Positions 32,340 to 41,593 of a DNA stretch of 64,000 bases are shown in pieces (position 1 is the first letter of the stretch; each line of letters starts with the position of its first letter). Below the pieces are notes generated by a model. The model did not search any database, had not been told where the DNA came from, and saw nothing but the letters and a program-made list of their open reading frames with translations. Source of the DNA: JAXGXJ01 sp963816155 (GTDB lineage Bacteria > Actinomycetota > Thermoleophilia > RBG-16-64-13); NCBI GenBank assembly GCA_963816155.1, contig CAWFJE010000008.1, positions 1-64,000 on the forward strand. Reading direction: 5' to 3'. Position numbers and translations under genes: made by a program.

Positions 32340-33704
32340 CTACCCTATCTCCGCCGCCAACTCCTCGTATCCGGGCCGACCCATGACGGCATAGGTGGCC
32401 TGCTTGCTCAGCTCCACGCCGGGCTGGTTGAAGGCATCGACATCGTAGAGTTCCCCGGCCATAGCCGTGGCCATCTCCAAGAGGTAGATGAGGGCTCCCA
32501 CCTGGAAGGCATCCACCCGCGGGAGGGTGATGGTCAGAGAGGGCCGGCCCCGCTGGGCCAGCGCCCAGGCGGTGCCTTTCTGCTCGGCCCACATGAGCTC
32601 TGCCAGCGAGCGCCCTCCGAGATAGGCCAGAGCGGCGCTCTCCGCCCCAGGTGCGGGGATGATCACCTCGTGTTGGAACTCCCCCACACCCAGGAAGGTG
32701 ATGACTTTGTCGTCCGGGCCCTCGGCATACAGCTGGAGCTGCGAGTGCTGGTCGGTGACACCCAAGGACTTGACCGGGAGAGGGCCGACATTGACCGTCT
32801 GCCCCTGCCGATCGACGGCCTTGCCCAGACTCTCCGCCCAGAGCTGCCGATACCAGTCGGCCATGTCGCGGAGCCGGGCCGAATAGGGCATCATGACGCT
32901 CACCCGCCGTCCGAGCGCCGTGTCTTGCAGGTACTGTACTCCGGCGAACACGCAGGCCGGATTGTCCCAGCCGTCGGTGCGCGTGATCCACTCGGCCATA
33001 TCCTGAGCACCGCGTAGCAACTGGGGCACATCCATGCCCGTGAGGGCGGCCGGCAGCAGCCCCACGGGGCTGAGGACCGAGAAGCGGCCTCCCACTCCCG
33101 GGGGGATGTCGAACATGGGCGCGCCCAGCGCGCCGCCGATGTCGCGCAGCACTCCTTTCGCCGGGTCGGTGGTGAACACCAGGTGTTCCCGGAGCGCCTC
33201 CTGGCCCAGGGCCTTCTCCATACGTCCCCTCACGATGAGGTATCCGGCCATGGACTCACCCGTGGTGCCCGACTTGGAGACGACATTGACCAAAGTGCGT
33301 TTGAGGTCGAGACGCCCCAGCAGAGCGTTGGTCTCATCGGGATCCACGTTGTCGAGCACGTAGAAGCGCGGGCGCATGCCCCGCTCGTCGTCGGGAAGCT
33401 CGTTGTAGTAGAAGGGCAGCAGTGCCGTGGCAAGGGCGATGGGTCCCAAGGCGGAACCACCGATCCCGATGACCACCAGTGCGTCATAGCGCCCTTGCAT
33501 GCGCCGGGCGTACTCCAGCAGAGCGGCGGGGGACTCGCCGGGGAGCTCCGTGAAGCCGGCCATGCCCGATCCTCTGGCCCCCAGCACCGCTTCGCGCGCC
33601 TGGGTGAGCCTCGGGCTCAGATCGTCCATCATCCCGGGCGTCAGTGCACGGTCGCCGGCAGCGCCCGCACGGCACCGCTCGATGTCGATCGCCAGTCTCT
33701 CCAT
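32340..33704 (-). CDS. pgi: glucose-6-phosphate isomerase
   Basis: This 454-residue enzyme interconverts glucose-6-P and fructose-6-P. It shows VIGIGGSALGPIALATAL, the phosphate-binding SKSGTTGESMAGYL, the GVGGRFSVLSPVGL region and EFQHEVIIPAPG. It belongs to the shorter Gram-positive type rather than the 550-residue form. ATG 33704 has GAAGGAGGATCC just upstream, a very strong ribosome site that excludes the longer frame. It is close to, and in the same direction as, the glycosyltransferase gene. Confidence 0.95.
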   Translation of the reverse strand: MERLAIDIERCRAGAAGDRALTPGMMDDLSPRLTQAREAVLGARGSGMAGFTELPGESPAALLEYARRMQGRYDALVVIGIGGSALGPIALATALLPFYYNELPDDERGMRPRFYVLDNVDPDETNALLGRLDLKRTLVNVVSKSGTTGESMAGYLIVRGRMEKALGQEALREHLVFTTDPAKGVLRDIGGALGAPMFDIPPGVGGRFSVLSPVGLLPAALTGMDVPQLLRGAQDMAEWITRTDGWDNPACVFAGVQYLQDTALGRRVSVMMPYSARLRDMADWYRQLWAESLGKAVDRQGQTVNVGPLPVKSLGVTDQHSQLQLYAEGPDDKVITFLGVGEFQHEVIIPAPGAESAALAYLGGRSLAELMWAEQKGTAWALAQRGRPSLTITLPRVDAFQVGALIYLLEMATAMAGELYDVDAFNQPGVELSKQATYAVMGRPGYEELAAEIG

Positions 33705-33717
33705 GGGATCCTCCTTC

Positions 33718-34941
33718 TCAGCGCCGCCCGGCGCCGGTCGTGTGCACCATTGTCTGAAGACCCGTCCGCCAGCAGCGCCGCAACTCAGCGTCGTAGCGCT
33801 CACCGATGGACGCCCAGTCGAAGCGGGCCACCCAGGTCCGCTGCCATTCCTCCGACCATGCCCGAGGCTGGGCGAGAGCTCGAGCCAGCGCCGGCTTCAG
33901 ATCATCCTCTTTGTATAGCACGTCTTCATGAGCACGGGCCGGGACGAGTTCCGGATAGCTCAGCCGCCAGGGAAGCACCGGCCGGCAACCGCAGTAGACG
34001 GCCTCCACCACGGCCATGCCGAAGAATTCGTGGACGGCGGTCGAAGCCACCACGTCGGACGCCCACAAGAGGGCCGCGTAATCCGCGTCTCCCCGGATGT
34101 GGCCCCAGTTGACGATGCGATCGCCCAACTCCTCCTTGGCTCGCAAAAACGCGCCGGTGCACGTCCCCTGATTGGGGCCGGCCATGGCCAGCCGGAAGGG
34201 CACTCCCTCCTCCTTGAGCCGCGAGAGTGCGGCCAAGAACCTGTCGGGCGCCTTGTCGTACTCCCAGCGCTGGTTCCACAGCAGCAGCGGACCGCGGGTC
34301 GGGTCCCCCCACCGGCCCTGTGCCGCCTCCACAAGAGCGTCCCTGCGGTGCGCGTCGAACCGGCGCAGGTCGCACCCCACAGGGAGGACGCCCGCCTTGG
34401 CCTCCAGCTTCTCGCCCACCCCGGGCGGTATCTCATCGGGCATACCTGCGAGCAACTCGGGCACCGCATCCAGAAACTCCGAGCGATGGTAGTCGCTGTT
34501 GAAGAGCACCCTGGTTGCAGCGAGAGCAGAAACGATGTTCTTCATGCCGTAGGTGAGATCGCGTTCCACACCTGAAGGGAGTGGGTAGGTGAGTTGGTTC
34601 TCGTGGAAGTATAGGAGCGAAGGCACACGCGCCATCCGCAGCCCCGTCAGAGACAGGAAGGCGGGCAGGTCGAGCATGTCGGATGCGAAGAGCACATCGG
34701 GTGCAGCGGCCCCGGTCGCTGGAGGCCCAACAACCTGGGCGGCCAGCGACACGGCTCCGCCCTGCATCCGCCACTTCCAGTGTCTCCCGGGGAGAGTGAA
34801 CAGGGTGAAAGCGTGGCCCGAATGACGCTCCAGACCGCGCAGGAAGTATTTGTGCGACCCCCCGAAGTAGGGTTCCAGCGCCCATACGTTCAGGATCGCT
34901 TGACCGCTTCGCCCGTGCTCAAGCCCGCTCATGACCGCCAT
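33718..34941 (-). CDS. DUF3524/GTDC1-like glycosyltransferase
   Basis: This 407-residue GT-B protein begins with the hallmark NVWALEPYFGGSHKYFLRGLE, then FTLFTLPGRHWKWRMQGGA. This is the DUF3524 N-terminal domain of GTDC1-like proteins, whose vertebrate member mannosylates queuosine in tRNA-Asp. The C-terminal donor-binding half has LLLWNQRWEYDKAPDRFLAAL and EFFGMAVVEAVYCGCRPVLP. A tRNA-queuosine mannosyltransferase role is plausible by family; a free or cell-envelope acceptor cannot be excluded. The start could be 34941 or ATG 34932. Confidence 0.82.
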   Translation of the reverse strand: MAVMSGLEHGRSGQAILNVWALEPYFGGSHKYFLRGLERHSGHAFTLFTLPGRHWKWRMQGGAVSLAAQVVGPPATGAAAPDVLFASDMLDLPAFLSLTGLRMARVPSLLYFHENQLTYPLPSGVERDLTYGMKNIVSALAATRVLFNSDYHRSEFLDAVPELLAGMPDEIPPGVGEKLEAKAGVLPVGCDLRRFDAHRRDALVEAAQGRWGDPTRGPLLLWNQRWEYDKAPDRFLAALSRLKEEGVPFRLAMAGPNQGTCTGAFLRAKEELGDRIVNWGHIRGDADYAALLWASDVVASTAVHEFFGMAVVEAVYCGCRPVLPWRLSYPELVPARAHEDVLYKEDDLKPALARALAQPRAWSEEWQRTWVARFDWASIGERYDAELRRCWRTGLQTMVHTTGAGRR

Positions 34942-35067
34942 CCCTCATCCCCGCGACGTACCCCTCACGCGCTCGTATCTGCGCGCACGTCCGGCCGCTC
35001 CAGCACACATCCAGCCCCGATTCTATATCCTAGCCTTCGCAGCGGACAGCACACCGGCGGACGGGCG

Positions 35068-36036
35068 ATGACAAAACACCTGGACGAACTACCTCGCATA
35101 GGCGCACACATCCGGGCCACCGGGGGTCTTGCCCTGGTGCCCCAAAGAGCCGTGGACATCGGCGCCGAGGTGGTGCAGATTTTCAACTCCAACGCCCGAA
35201 CATGGCGCACCCAGGTGCGCAGCCCGGAGGAGATATCCGCCTTCCTCGACGGCCTGCGCCATCACCGTCTGCCGCTCTTCTTCCACTGCATCTACCTCAT
35301 CAACCTCGCCACCGCCGACGAAGCCCTCAGGCAGCGCTCCATAGATGCGCTCAGCGAAGCGCTCATCCTCGCCCATGTGACGGCCGCAGAGGGGGCGGTC
35401 ATTCACGTCGGTTCGCGCCACGATCTGAACTTCGCCGAGGCCACGACCCATATAACCGACTGCGTGCGAACGGCCTATGCCATGGCCGAGGAGCGGCTCG
35501 GGTCAGGTCATACCCCGGGCCCCGGGGCCGTCCTGCCCGACGCGCCACCTCGCCTCCTGTTGGAGACGAGCGCGGGCTCCGGGACCACAGTGGGCGGGAG
35601 GCTCGAGGAACTGGAGGCGTTGTTGCAGGTCCTGCCCCCGTCCTGCGGCATCTGCCTGGACACCGCCCACATGTTCGCAGCCGGCTACCCCATCCACACG
35701 GAGGAAGGATTGGAAGCGACGGTGACCGAACTGCACAGCCGTGACCTTCTTGCGCGCGTGGGTCTCATCCATCTGAACGACTCCAAGGCGCCTCTGGCCG
35801 CCAACCGCGACCGCCACGAGAACCTGGGCGACGGACTCATCGGCTACGAGGGCCTGTCGCGCATCGTGCGCCACGCGGCCTTCCGCTCCGTGGCTTTCGT
35901 GCTGGAAGTCCCGGGGCTCGAGGGCCACGGCCCCGAAGCGGCCGACCTGGAAAGGGCTAAGTCAATGCGGCAGGAGGAGGCTGCTCCGCCAAGACGGCCT
36001 GTTCGGCGCGCATCGCCTCCAGCAGAGCCAACGTGA
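35068..36036 (+). CDS. nfo: endonuclease IV (AP endonuclease)
   Basis: This 322-residue TIM-barrel enzyme cleaves 5' to abasic sites. The trinuclear zinc ligands appear in IGAHIRATGGL, VIHVGSRHD, LLLETSAGSG, CLDTAHMFAAGY, LIHLNDSKAPLAANRDRHENLGDG and FVLEVPG. The start ATG 35068 begins immediately before conserved sequence; a longer upstream frame has no family resemblance. The C-terminal 25 residues, rich in Pro/Arg, extend past the usual end and overlap the convergent aminotransferase gene by 80 bases. Confidence 0.93.
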   Translation: MTKHLDELPRIGAHIRATGGLALVPQRAVDIGAEVVQIFNSNARTWRTQVRSPEEISAFLDGLRHHRLPLFFHCIYLINLATADEALRQRSIDALSEALILAHVTAAEGAVIHVGSRHDLNFAEATTHITDCVRTAYAMAEERLGSGHTPGPGAVLPDAPPRLLLETSAGSGTTVGGRLEELEALLQVLPPSCGICLDTAHMFAAGYPIHTEEGLEATVTELHSRDLLARVGLIHLNDSKAPLAANRDRHENLGDGLIGYEGLSRIVRHAAFRSVAFVLEVPGLEGHGPEAADLERAKSMRQEEAAPPRRPVRRASPPAEPT

Positions 36037-36850
36037 CCGGCCCCGGCCGTCCGTCGCCCACGGGGACGGAGCCGATACTGATGACCGGCGAGAGATCCTT
36101 CGTGGTGGACGCCGTGAAGCACTCGCTGCAGCGATTCCCCGTGCCCACCACCTCCATCAGGGTGAAAGTCCGCTCCACGACCACGTGACCCTGGCGCCGC
36201 GCGATGTCGATAGTGTGCAGCCGGGTGATGCCCCCCAGGATGCGGCGGGTCAGCGGATGAGTCCGCAATTCTCCATCGAGGACCACGAAGACGTTCGAAG
36301 ACCCGCCCTCGCGCACCACCCCGCGGGCACCGATGAAGAGGGCCTCGTCGGCGCCGGCCTCCCGCGCCTCTTCCTTGGCCAGCACCGAGGCCAGAAGGTT
36401 GGTGGACTTGATGTCGCAACGGGCCCAGCGCTGGTCCTTGACCGGGTGCAGGGTGACTCCGGCCAGGATCTCCTCACGATCGGGAAACTGCTTGGCACGG
36501 GTGTAGGCCAGGACGGTGGGATAGGGCGGATGGGGAAACACGAAGTCCCTGGGCGCCACCCCCCGCGTGATCTGAAGGTAGATGGAGCCGTCTTCCAGGC
36601 CGGCGCGGGCGACCAGTTCAGGCAGAACCGCATGCAGATCGTGCCCTTCGAGGGCCCCTGTCAGGCGCACGGCATCCAGACTGCCGTGCAGCCGCTCCAT
36701 GTGGTCGGCCAGCCATATTGGTCGGCCGTTCATAACCTTGATCACTTCATACACGCCGTCGCCGAGTTGGAACCCTCGGTCTTCCACCGGCACCATGCCT
36801 GCGTCCAGAGGGCCGAACTCACCGTTCAAGTACAGCAATTCACCGTTCAT
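35957..36850 (-). CDS. dat: class IV aminotransferase (D-amino acid aminotransferase-like)
   Basis: This 297-residue fold-type IV PLP enzyme has VEDRGFQLGDGVYEVIKVMNGRP, the PLP lysine in CDIKSTNLLASVLAK, EALFIGARGVVREGGSSNVF and the C-terminal SIGSVPVGDGRPGP. The pattern is closest to D-alanine aminotransferase, with branched-chain aminotransferase or aminodeoxychorismate lyase as alternatives. ATG 36850 is used; it is divergent from the GNAT gene with only 17 bases between, so a shared promoter region must extend into the genes. Confidence 0.85.
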   Translation of the reverse strand: MNGELLYLNGEFGPLDAGMVPVEDRGFQLGDGVYEVIKVMNGRPIWLADHMERLHGSLDAVRLTGALEGHDLHAVLPELVARAGLEDGSIYLQITRGVAPRDFVFPHPPYPTVLAYTRAKQFPDREEILAGVTLHPVKDQRWARCDIKSTNLLASVLAKEEAREAGADEALFIGARGVVREGGSSNVFVVLDGELRTHPLTRRILGGITRLHTIDIARRQGHVVVERTFTLMEVVGTGNRCSECFTASTTKDLSPVISIGSVPVGDGRPGPVTLALLEAMRAEQAVLAEQPPPAALT

Positions 36851-36867
36851 CTGGTACCCTCGCCTCG

Positions 36868-37344
36868 ATGGTAACGTACCGACTTGCCACACCCGCCGAC
36901 AACAGGCACATCGTCTCGCTCCTGACCGAGATCATGCACCATCACGGTGTCACGCCACCCGCGAGTGAGCGGCTGCACAGCATCGTCGACGCGATATCTG
37001 CCTCTCCCGATCACTTCTTCCTCGTCGCCGACCTCGACGGAGCGATCGTGGGCATGTGCGCCCTCATCTTCTCCTACAGTACCTGGTCCGCCTCCCCCGT
37101 GTGCGAATTGCAGGACGTCGTGGTGACCGCCCCAAGCCGGCGCAACAGTGTTGGTCGAGGTCTCCTCGAAGCCGCCGAGGACCTGGCGCGAGACAGGGGC
37201 TGCAGCCGCCTCTTCCTATCCGCCGAGGGCTGGAACCTGGAGGCTCAGCGCTTCTACCGTCGCCTACAGTTGGCCGAGAAGACCTATCTCTACTTCGAGC
37301 GCAGCCTGCTCGGAGAGTCAGAGCAGGAAGGGCGGGACCTCTAG
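36868..37344 (+). CDS. GNAT-family N-acetyltransferase
   Basis: This 158-residue GNAT protein has VTYRLATPADNRHIVSLL at the start, LQDVVVTAPSRRNSVGRGLLEAAEDLARDRGCSRLFLSA as the acetyl-CoA site and a final FYRRLQLAEKTYLYFER. The substrate is unknown. It is one of few plus-strand genes in this part, and its end overlaps the end of ftsZ by 27 bases. Confidence 0.8.
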   Translation: MVTYRLATPADNRHIVSLLTEIMHHHGVTPPASERLHSIVDAISASPDHFFLVADLDGAIVGMCALIFSYSTWSASPVCELQDVVVTAPSRRNSVGRGLLEAAEDLARDRGCSRLFLSAEGWNLEAQRFYRRLQLAEKTYLYFERSLLGESEQEGRDL

Positions 37345-38694
37345 GTCGTCCTCCGGGGCCGCGCTCGGCGCCGTCCGCGCGCCGTCTGCGGGCTCGGTAC
37401 TCGCCACAGCCCGATCATCGGGTGAACGGATGGTCGCGCCCTCAGCACCCGGCAGAGGTTCACGCCGCTCGATGGAGCGGTCCAACCGAGCCGGGCTGTT
37501 CAACTCCTTCACCAGGACCTCTTCACTCGTGGCATCGAAGCCCGTGGCCACTACGGTGACCAGGATGGCATCGCCCAGTCGCTCATCGACCACGGCACCG
37601 AAGATGATGTTCGCCTCGGGGTCGGCCGCCGCATTGATGATCTCGGCCACCTCGTTGACTTCGTACAGCGACAGATCGGCGCCGCCACTGATGTTGAGCA
37701 GAATGCCGCGAGCGCCCTCTATGGATGTCTCCAGAAGCGCGGAATTGACCGCCTGCTCAGCGGCCTTCTGAGCCCGCTGTTCACCCCGGGCCCGTCCGAT
37801 ACCCATGTGGGCGGTACCCGCACCCGTCATGATTGTGCGGACGTCGGCAAGGTCGAGGTTGATGAGGCCGGGAACCGTGACCAGGTCGCAGATGCCCTGC
37901 ACACCTTGGCGCAGAACGTCGTCGGCCAGGCGGAGCGCGGCGAGCATCGAAGTGCCCCTATCCGCCACCTCGAGAAGTTTATCGTTGGGAACGACGATGA
38001 CTGTATCGGCGCGCGCTCGCAGAGCGCGCACGCCCTCCAGCGCCTGCATGCCCCGACGCTTGCCCTCGAAACCGAACGGGCGTGACACCACCCCGATGGT
38101 CAGTGCCCCCAGGGACTTGCCTATCTCGGCCACCACCGGCGCGGCACCGGTACCGGTGCCGCCGCCCTGACCCGCAGTGATGAAGACCATGTCGCTGCCC
38201 TTCAGCAGAGCCTTGATCTCATCGTGGGCCGCCACGGCCGCTTCGCGTCCGATCTGTGGGTCGGAACCGCCACCCAGGCCCTTGGTCAACTCCCGGCCGA
38301 TGCGCAGCTTGTGGTCGGCCTCGCACATGGCCAGAGCCTGCGCGTCTGTATTGATGGCTATGAACTCGACGCCCTCGAGTCCTGTCTCCAGCATGCGGTT
38401 GACCGCGTTGGTGCCCGCGCCACCCACGCCAACCACCCGGATGACGGCCGGAAAGGTGTGCGAAGGCTGGATGAGGCTACGTCTGCCCGTATCCGGCGCC
38501 CAGTTTTCAGCAGGGAGCTCCCGCCGCATGGTGTCTGCGCCCGACGTTCCCGCAGCCCCTTCGGCCGCTGAGGGCGAGGCTTGGGGGTCAGGCGTCGCGG
38601 CCGGGTCGGCCTGATGTTCGGGCTGCTTGGGGGCCTCTGTGGCCCGGAAGAGAGCGTGGAGGCCGCTATCCTTGATGCTAGATCTTTTTTCCAT
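37318..38694 (-). CDS. ftsZ: cell division protein FtsZ
   Basis: The tubulin-like Z-ring GTPase, 458 residues. Core motifs are VVGVGGAGTNAVNRML, NTDAQAL, the tubulin signature GQGGGTGTGAAPVVAEI, NDKLLEVADRGTSM and the T7 loop NLDLADVRTIMTGAG. It ends with the conserved anchor-binding peptide EVPPFLL. The core begins only at about residue 82: a Pro/Ala/Glu-rich extension precedes it. An internal ATG (codon 56) would shorten this. The start at 38694 overlaps parA by 17 bases. FtsZ sits here without ftsA, ftsQ or mur genes, away from a classical division cluster. Confidence 0.96.
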   Translation of the reverse strand: MEKRSSIKDSGLHALFRATEAPKQPEHQADPAATPDPQASPSAAEGAAGTSGADTMRRELPAENWAPDTGRRSLIQPSHTFPAVIRVVGVGGAGTNAVNRMLETGLEGVEFIAINTDAQALAMCEADHKLRIGRELTKGLGGGSDPQIGREAAVAAHDEIKALLKGSDMVFITAGQGGGTGTGAAPVVAEIGKSLGALTIGVVSRPFGFEGKRRGMQALEGVRALRARADTVIVVPNDKLLEVADRGTSMLAALRLADDVLRQGVQGICDLVTVPGLINLDLADVRTIMTGAGTAHMGIGRARGEQRAQKAAEQAVNSALLETSIEGARGILLNISGGADLSLYEVNEVAEIINAAADPEANIIFGAVVDERLGDAILVTVVATGFDATSEEVLVKELNSPARLDRSIERREPLPGAEGATIRSPDDRAVASTEPADGARTAPSAAPEDDLEVPPFLL

Positions 38695-39436
38695 TGAGAA
38701 CCTCTCTCGCGAGCCGCCGATATGTGTTGGCCGCCTCACTCCGGGGCGCGTACTTGAGCACGGACTCCCCCTTGACCGGTGCTTCCGCGAACCTGATGGT
38801 CTTGCGGATCATCGTCTCGAAGACCAGATCGCCAAAGCTGCTCCTCAGTACTTCCACAGCTTCCCGGCCATGCACCGTACGTGAATCGTACATAGTCGGC
38901 AGGATCCCGGCAATATGCACATTCGGGTTGAGGTTCTCGCGCACCAGCTCGAGGGTGCGCTCCAACTGCGCCAGACCGCGCAGAGAAAGGTACTCACACT
39001 GGACGGGGACGATGACCCCATCGGAAGCCGTCAATGCGTTGATGGTGAGCAGTCCGAGCGACGGCGGCGTGTCGATGAAGATGTAGTCGTAACGGTCCTC
39101 GACCTGCATGAGGGCTTTGCTCAAAGCCCTCTCTCTGCCGATCTGCGAGCTGAGGGCTATCTCCGCCGCAGCCAAGTCTATGCTCGAAACCACCACGTCG
39201 AGCTCACGAGCGAAAAGAGCGTCTTCGATGTTGACCCGGTTGACAAGCACGTCGTACATGCTCGGGCGGACCGCGTCAGGATTGAGGCCGAGACTCATGG
39301 TGAGGTTGCCCTGCGGGTCGAGGTCGACCGCAAGTACCCGGTGACCCAACTCCTGGAAGGCTACCCCGAGATTGATGGTGGTCGTGGTCTTGGCCACGCC
39401 GCCCTTCTGGTTTGCAAAGGCCAGGACTTTGGCCAA
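38678..39436 (-). CDS. parA: ParA/Soj-family ATPase
   Basis: This 252-residue deviant Walker ATPase has FANQKGGVAKTTTTINLG (P-loop KGGVAKTT), VDLDPQGNLTMSLG and FIDTPPSLGLLTINAL. It also has the PVQCEYLSLRGLAQL region typical of chromosomal ParA/Soj. No parB or parS-like gene follows; instead the gene overlaps ftsZ, hinting at a role in positioning division, as MinD/MipZ/PomZ relatives do. Its start is followed upstream by about 115 non-coding bases that should hold the promoter. Confidence 0.92.
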   Translation of the reverse strand: MAKVLAFANQKGGVAKTTTTINLGVAFQELGHRVLAVDLDPQGNLTMSLGLNPDAVRPSMYDVLVNRVNIEDALFARELDVVVSSIDLAAAEIALSSQIGRERALSKALMQVEDRYDYIFIDTPPSLGLLTINALTASDGVIVPVQCEYLSLRGLAQLERTLELVRENLNPNVHIAGILPTMYDSRTVHGREAVEVLRSSFGDLVFETMIRKTIRFAEAPVKGESVLKYAPRSEAANTYRRLAREVLNGKKI

Positions 39437-39550
39437 GCGATTCTCCTCAGTCAGAAGCGACGACTTGAGTATACGAGATATTCATTTCGCACACGGAAGC
39501 GATTTGCCTGCATCCGGGTCGGCACAACGCCCCCGGACTGCTCCTATGTG

Positions 39551-40996
39551 TTACTGGGTGACGGTCTCGAAGCCTGCGCGACCCAAGCCGGACGCGAGCG
39601 ACCCCGGCCGCGGCTGTGAATCGGAGTAGTCCTTGAGTTCGCGCAGGAACGCCCTGTTCTCACGCACATGCTCCCAGACTCTCGCCATGAGATATCCCTC
39701 GAAGCGGTGTTTGTGATACACGGGCGTCTTGGGCTTGGGGTTCATGAACTGCCAGGCGCTGTAGAAGCGTTTGTGGGCCGCCAGCAAAACCTCCTGCAGC
39801 TCGAAAGGGGTCATCTGCTTGGGCCAGAACACCACGTGATGACCGTCGTACAGACTCCAGTTCCTGGTGAAGATGCGGCCCTCGGCCTCGAACTGCGCCG
39901 TCTGCCGGGTACCCGGTAGCGGAGTCAAGGCCAAGAACTGGGCGCTGGCGAGCCCGTACTCCACCGCAAAATCAGCCGTCTTGAGAAGAGCCTCGGGAGT
40001 GTCCGAGTCGGCCCCGAACACGAACATGCCGTGAGTCTTGATACCCCTTTGGGAGAGGGCCTCCAAGCCGCCGCGCATATCCTCCACGCTCGATTCCTTG
40101 TGGTACTCCTTCAGGGTGGCCGGATTGATCGACTCCAGCCCCAGATAGGTGATGCGGCAGCCGGCCTCCCACAGCAGATCGAGCAGTTCCTTGTCGATCT
40201 CCCCGTTCTTGCACACTGAATCGACCCGTATCTGGGCGAAGAAATGCGCCCCCAGGTCGGCCTTGATCATCTCACGCAGAAGCTCCTTGCCCCGGCGCTT
40301 GCTGATGAAGAAGTTATCGTCGTAGAAGAAGATCCTCTGGGAGCCCGTGCTCTTGATATGTCTGACCACCTCGGCCGGCTCGATAGTCCGCACCCTCCGG
40401 CCGAACATGAGGACCACGGAGCAGAACTCGCAGTCGAACGGACAACCGCGGGAGGCCAGGATGGGAGTGGGCATGACCTTCTCGCCACCCACCACCAGAT
40501 TCATGTCGGGCCAAGGTAGCTCGGTGAGACCGCTGAGCAGCGGGCGATCGGGATTGTGCACCACATTCCCGTCCTTGTCCCGATAGGTGAGACCAAGGAT
40601 GTCCTCCAGTGAGCCACTACCCTGAAGGTAGTCGACGAGTTCCATGAGTGGGCCTTCGCCCTCGTTCCTGATGACGTAGTCGCAGAAATCCATGGCTTCT
40701 TCCGCCAGAAAGGTCACATGCGGCCCTCCCATGATCACGGGCAGCCCGGCATCCCGGCAGCGCTGGGCGTAGCGATAGGCCCGGATGACCGTGGAAGTGG
40801 TCGCGGAGATGCCGACCAGATCTGATGAGAGCACATCGTCCCAATCGACGTCGCCCAACGTCTCCGCGTAGATCTTCACCTCATGGCCCCGCTGAGTGAG
40901 CATGGCGCCCAGCAGCGGTAGCCCCAGGCGAAGCTGCTTCACGAAGCTATACACATGGAAGCCGGGGGCTGCCGGCTCGATGAAAGTTATGCGCAC
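39551..40996 (-). CDS. B12-binding-domain radical SAM protein
   Basis: This 481-residue protein has an N-terminal cobalamin-binding-like Rossmann domain (about 1-140: ITFIEPAAPGFHVYSF, VGISATTSTVIRAYRYAQ, VIMGGPHVTFLAEEA). A radical SAM barrel follows, with the cluster motif CPFDCEFC and FFYDDNFFISKRR. A C-terminal DUF4070-like part (LTPLPGTRQT, LYDGHHVVFWPKQMTPFELQ) closes the protein. The GTG start at 40996 has AGAGGT upstream. The group includes methylases for unactivated carbons and BchE-type cyclases; the substrate is unknown. The usual DxHxxG cobalamin motif is not evident. Confidence 0.85.
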   Translation of the reverse strand: MRITFIEPAAPGFHVYSFVKQLRLGLPLLGAMLTQRGHEVKIYAETLGDVDWDDVLSSDLVGISATTSTVIRAYRYAQRCRDAGLPVIMGGPHVTFLAEEAMDFCDYVIRNEGEGPLMELVDYLQGSGSLEDILGLTYRDKDGNVVHNPDRPLLSGLTELPWPDMNLVVGGEKVMPTPILASRGCPFDCEFCSVVLMFGRRVRTIEPAEVVRHIKSTGSQRIFFYDDNFFISKRRGKELLREMIKADLGAHFFAQIRVDSVCKNGEIDKELLDLLWEAGCRITYLGLESINPATLKEYHKESSVEDMRGGLEALSQRGIKTHGMFVFGADSDTPEALLKTADFAVEYGLASAQFLALTPLPGTRQTAQFEAEGRIFTRNWSLYDGHHVVFWPKQMTPFELQEVLLAAHKRFYSAWQFMNPKPKTPVYHKHRFEGYLMARVWEHVRENRAFLRELKDYSDSQPRPGSLASGLGRAGFETVTQ

Positions 40997-41205
40997 GCTG
41001 ACCTCTTTGTCGCCGGTGGATTGCGCGCGGTAATGGTAGCACACGCCCTCACGCCTCCCGCCCGGCCACGGCGGCTGCAACCGCCACTCTCATGAGCCTG
41101 CTTGCGCAGGAATAGGTCGCAGTGAGTGGTGTGATAGCATCATATATGTCGGGTTTTCGAGCATTTGAGGCGCGTGGACCAGAAACCAGTACCAGGCGGG
41201 TGACC

Positions 41206-41559
41206 ATGGAAGTGAGAATCGCCAGTCTCGGGGGTGCCCCCCTCTTGGAAACGGGAGGAGACATCGATCACAGCACCTGCGGCTCCCTGGAAGTGGCTCT
41301 CATGGAGGCCATCGAAGTGGGAAACACCGTCGTCTTCCTCGACCTGCACAAAGTCACGTACATCGACAGCGGCGGCCTCTCGGTCCTCCTCGCCGCTGTT
41401 CGCAACCTGCGCGAGCGAGGATGGTTGGGAGCTATCGGTCCCAACGCGAACACGCGCCGCCTGCTGGAGATCGTCGGGCTGCTGGTCGACCCTTGCTTCC
41501 GACTGTTTGCCACTCGGGAAGAGGCCGAAGCCGCATTCCTCGAGGAACAGCCAGTCTAG
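41206..41559 (+). CDS. STAS-domain anti-anti-sigma factor
   Basis: This 117-residue STAS protein has EVRIASLGGAPLLETGGDID, VFLDLHKVTYIDSGGLSVLL with the phosphorylatable Ser (DSGGL), and RRLLEIVGLLVDPCFRLFAT. Proteins of this type are controlled by phosphorylation by an RsbW-like kinase and free an alternative sigma factor. No partner kinase or sigma gene is nearby. Start ATG 41206 is chosen where the fold begins; longer frames exist upstream. It converges on selD. Confidence 0.85.
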   Translation: MEVRIASLGGAPLLETGGDIDHSTCGSLEVALMEAIEVGNTVVFLDLHKVTYIDSGGLSVLLAAVRNLRERGWLGAIGPNANTRRLLEIVGLLVDPCFRLFATREEAEAAFLEEQPV

Positions 41560-41593
41560 AGCGAAGCCATCCCAGGTCTGCCACGCGGACCCG

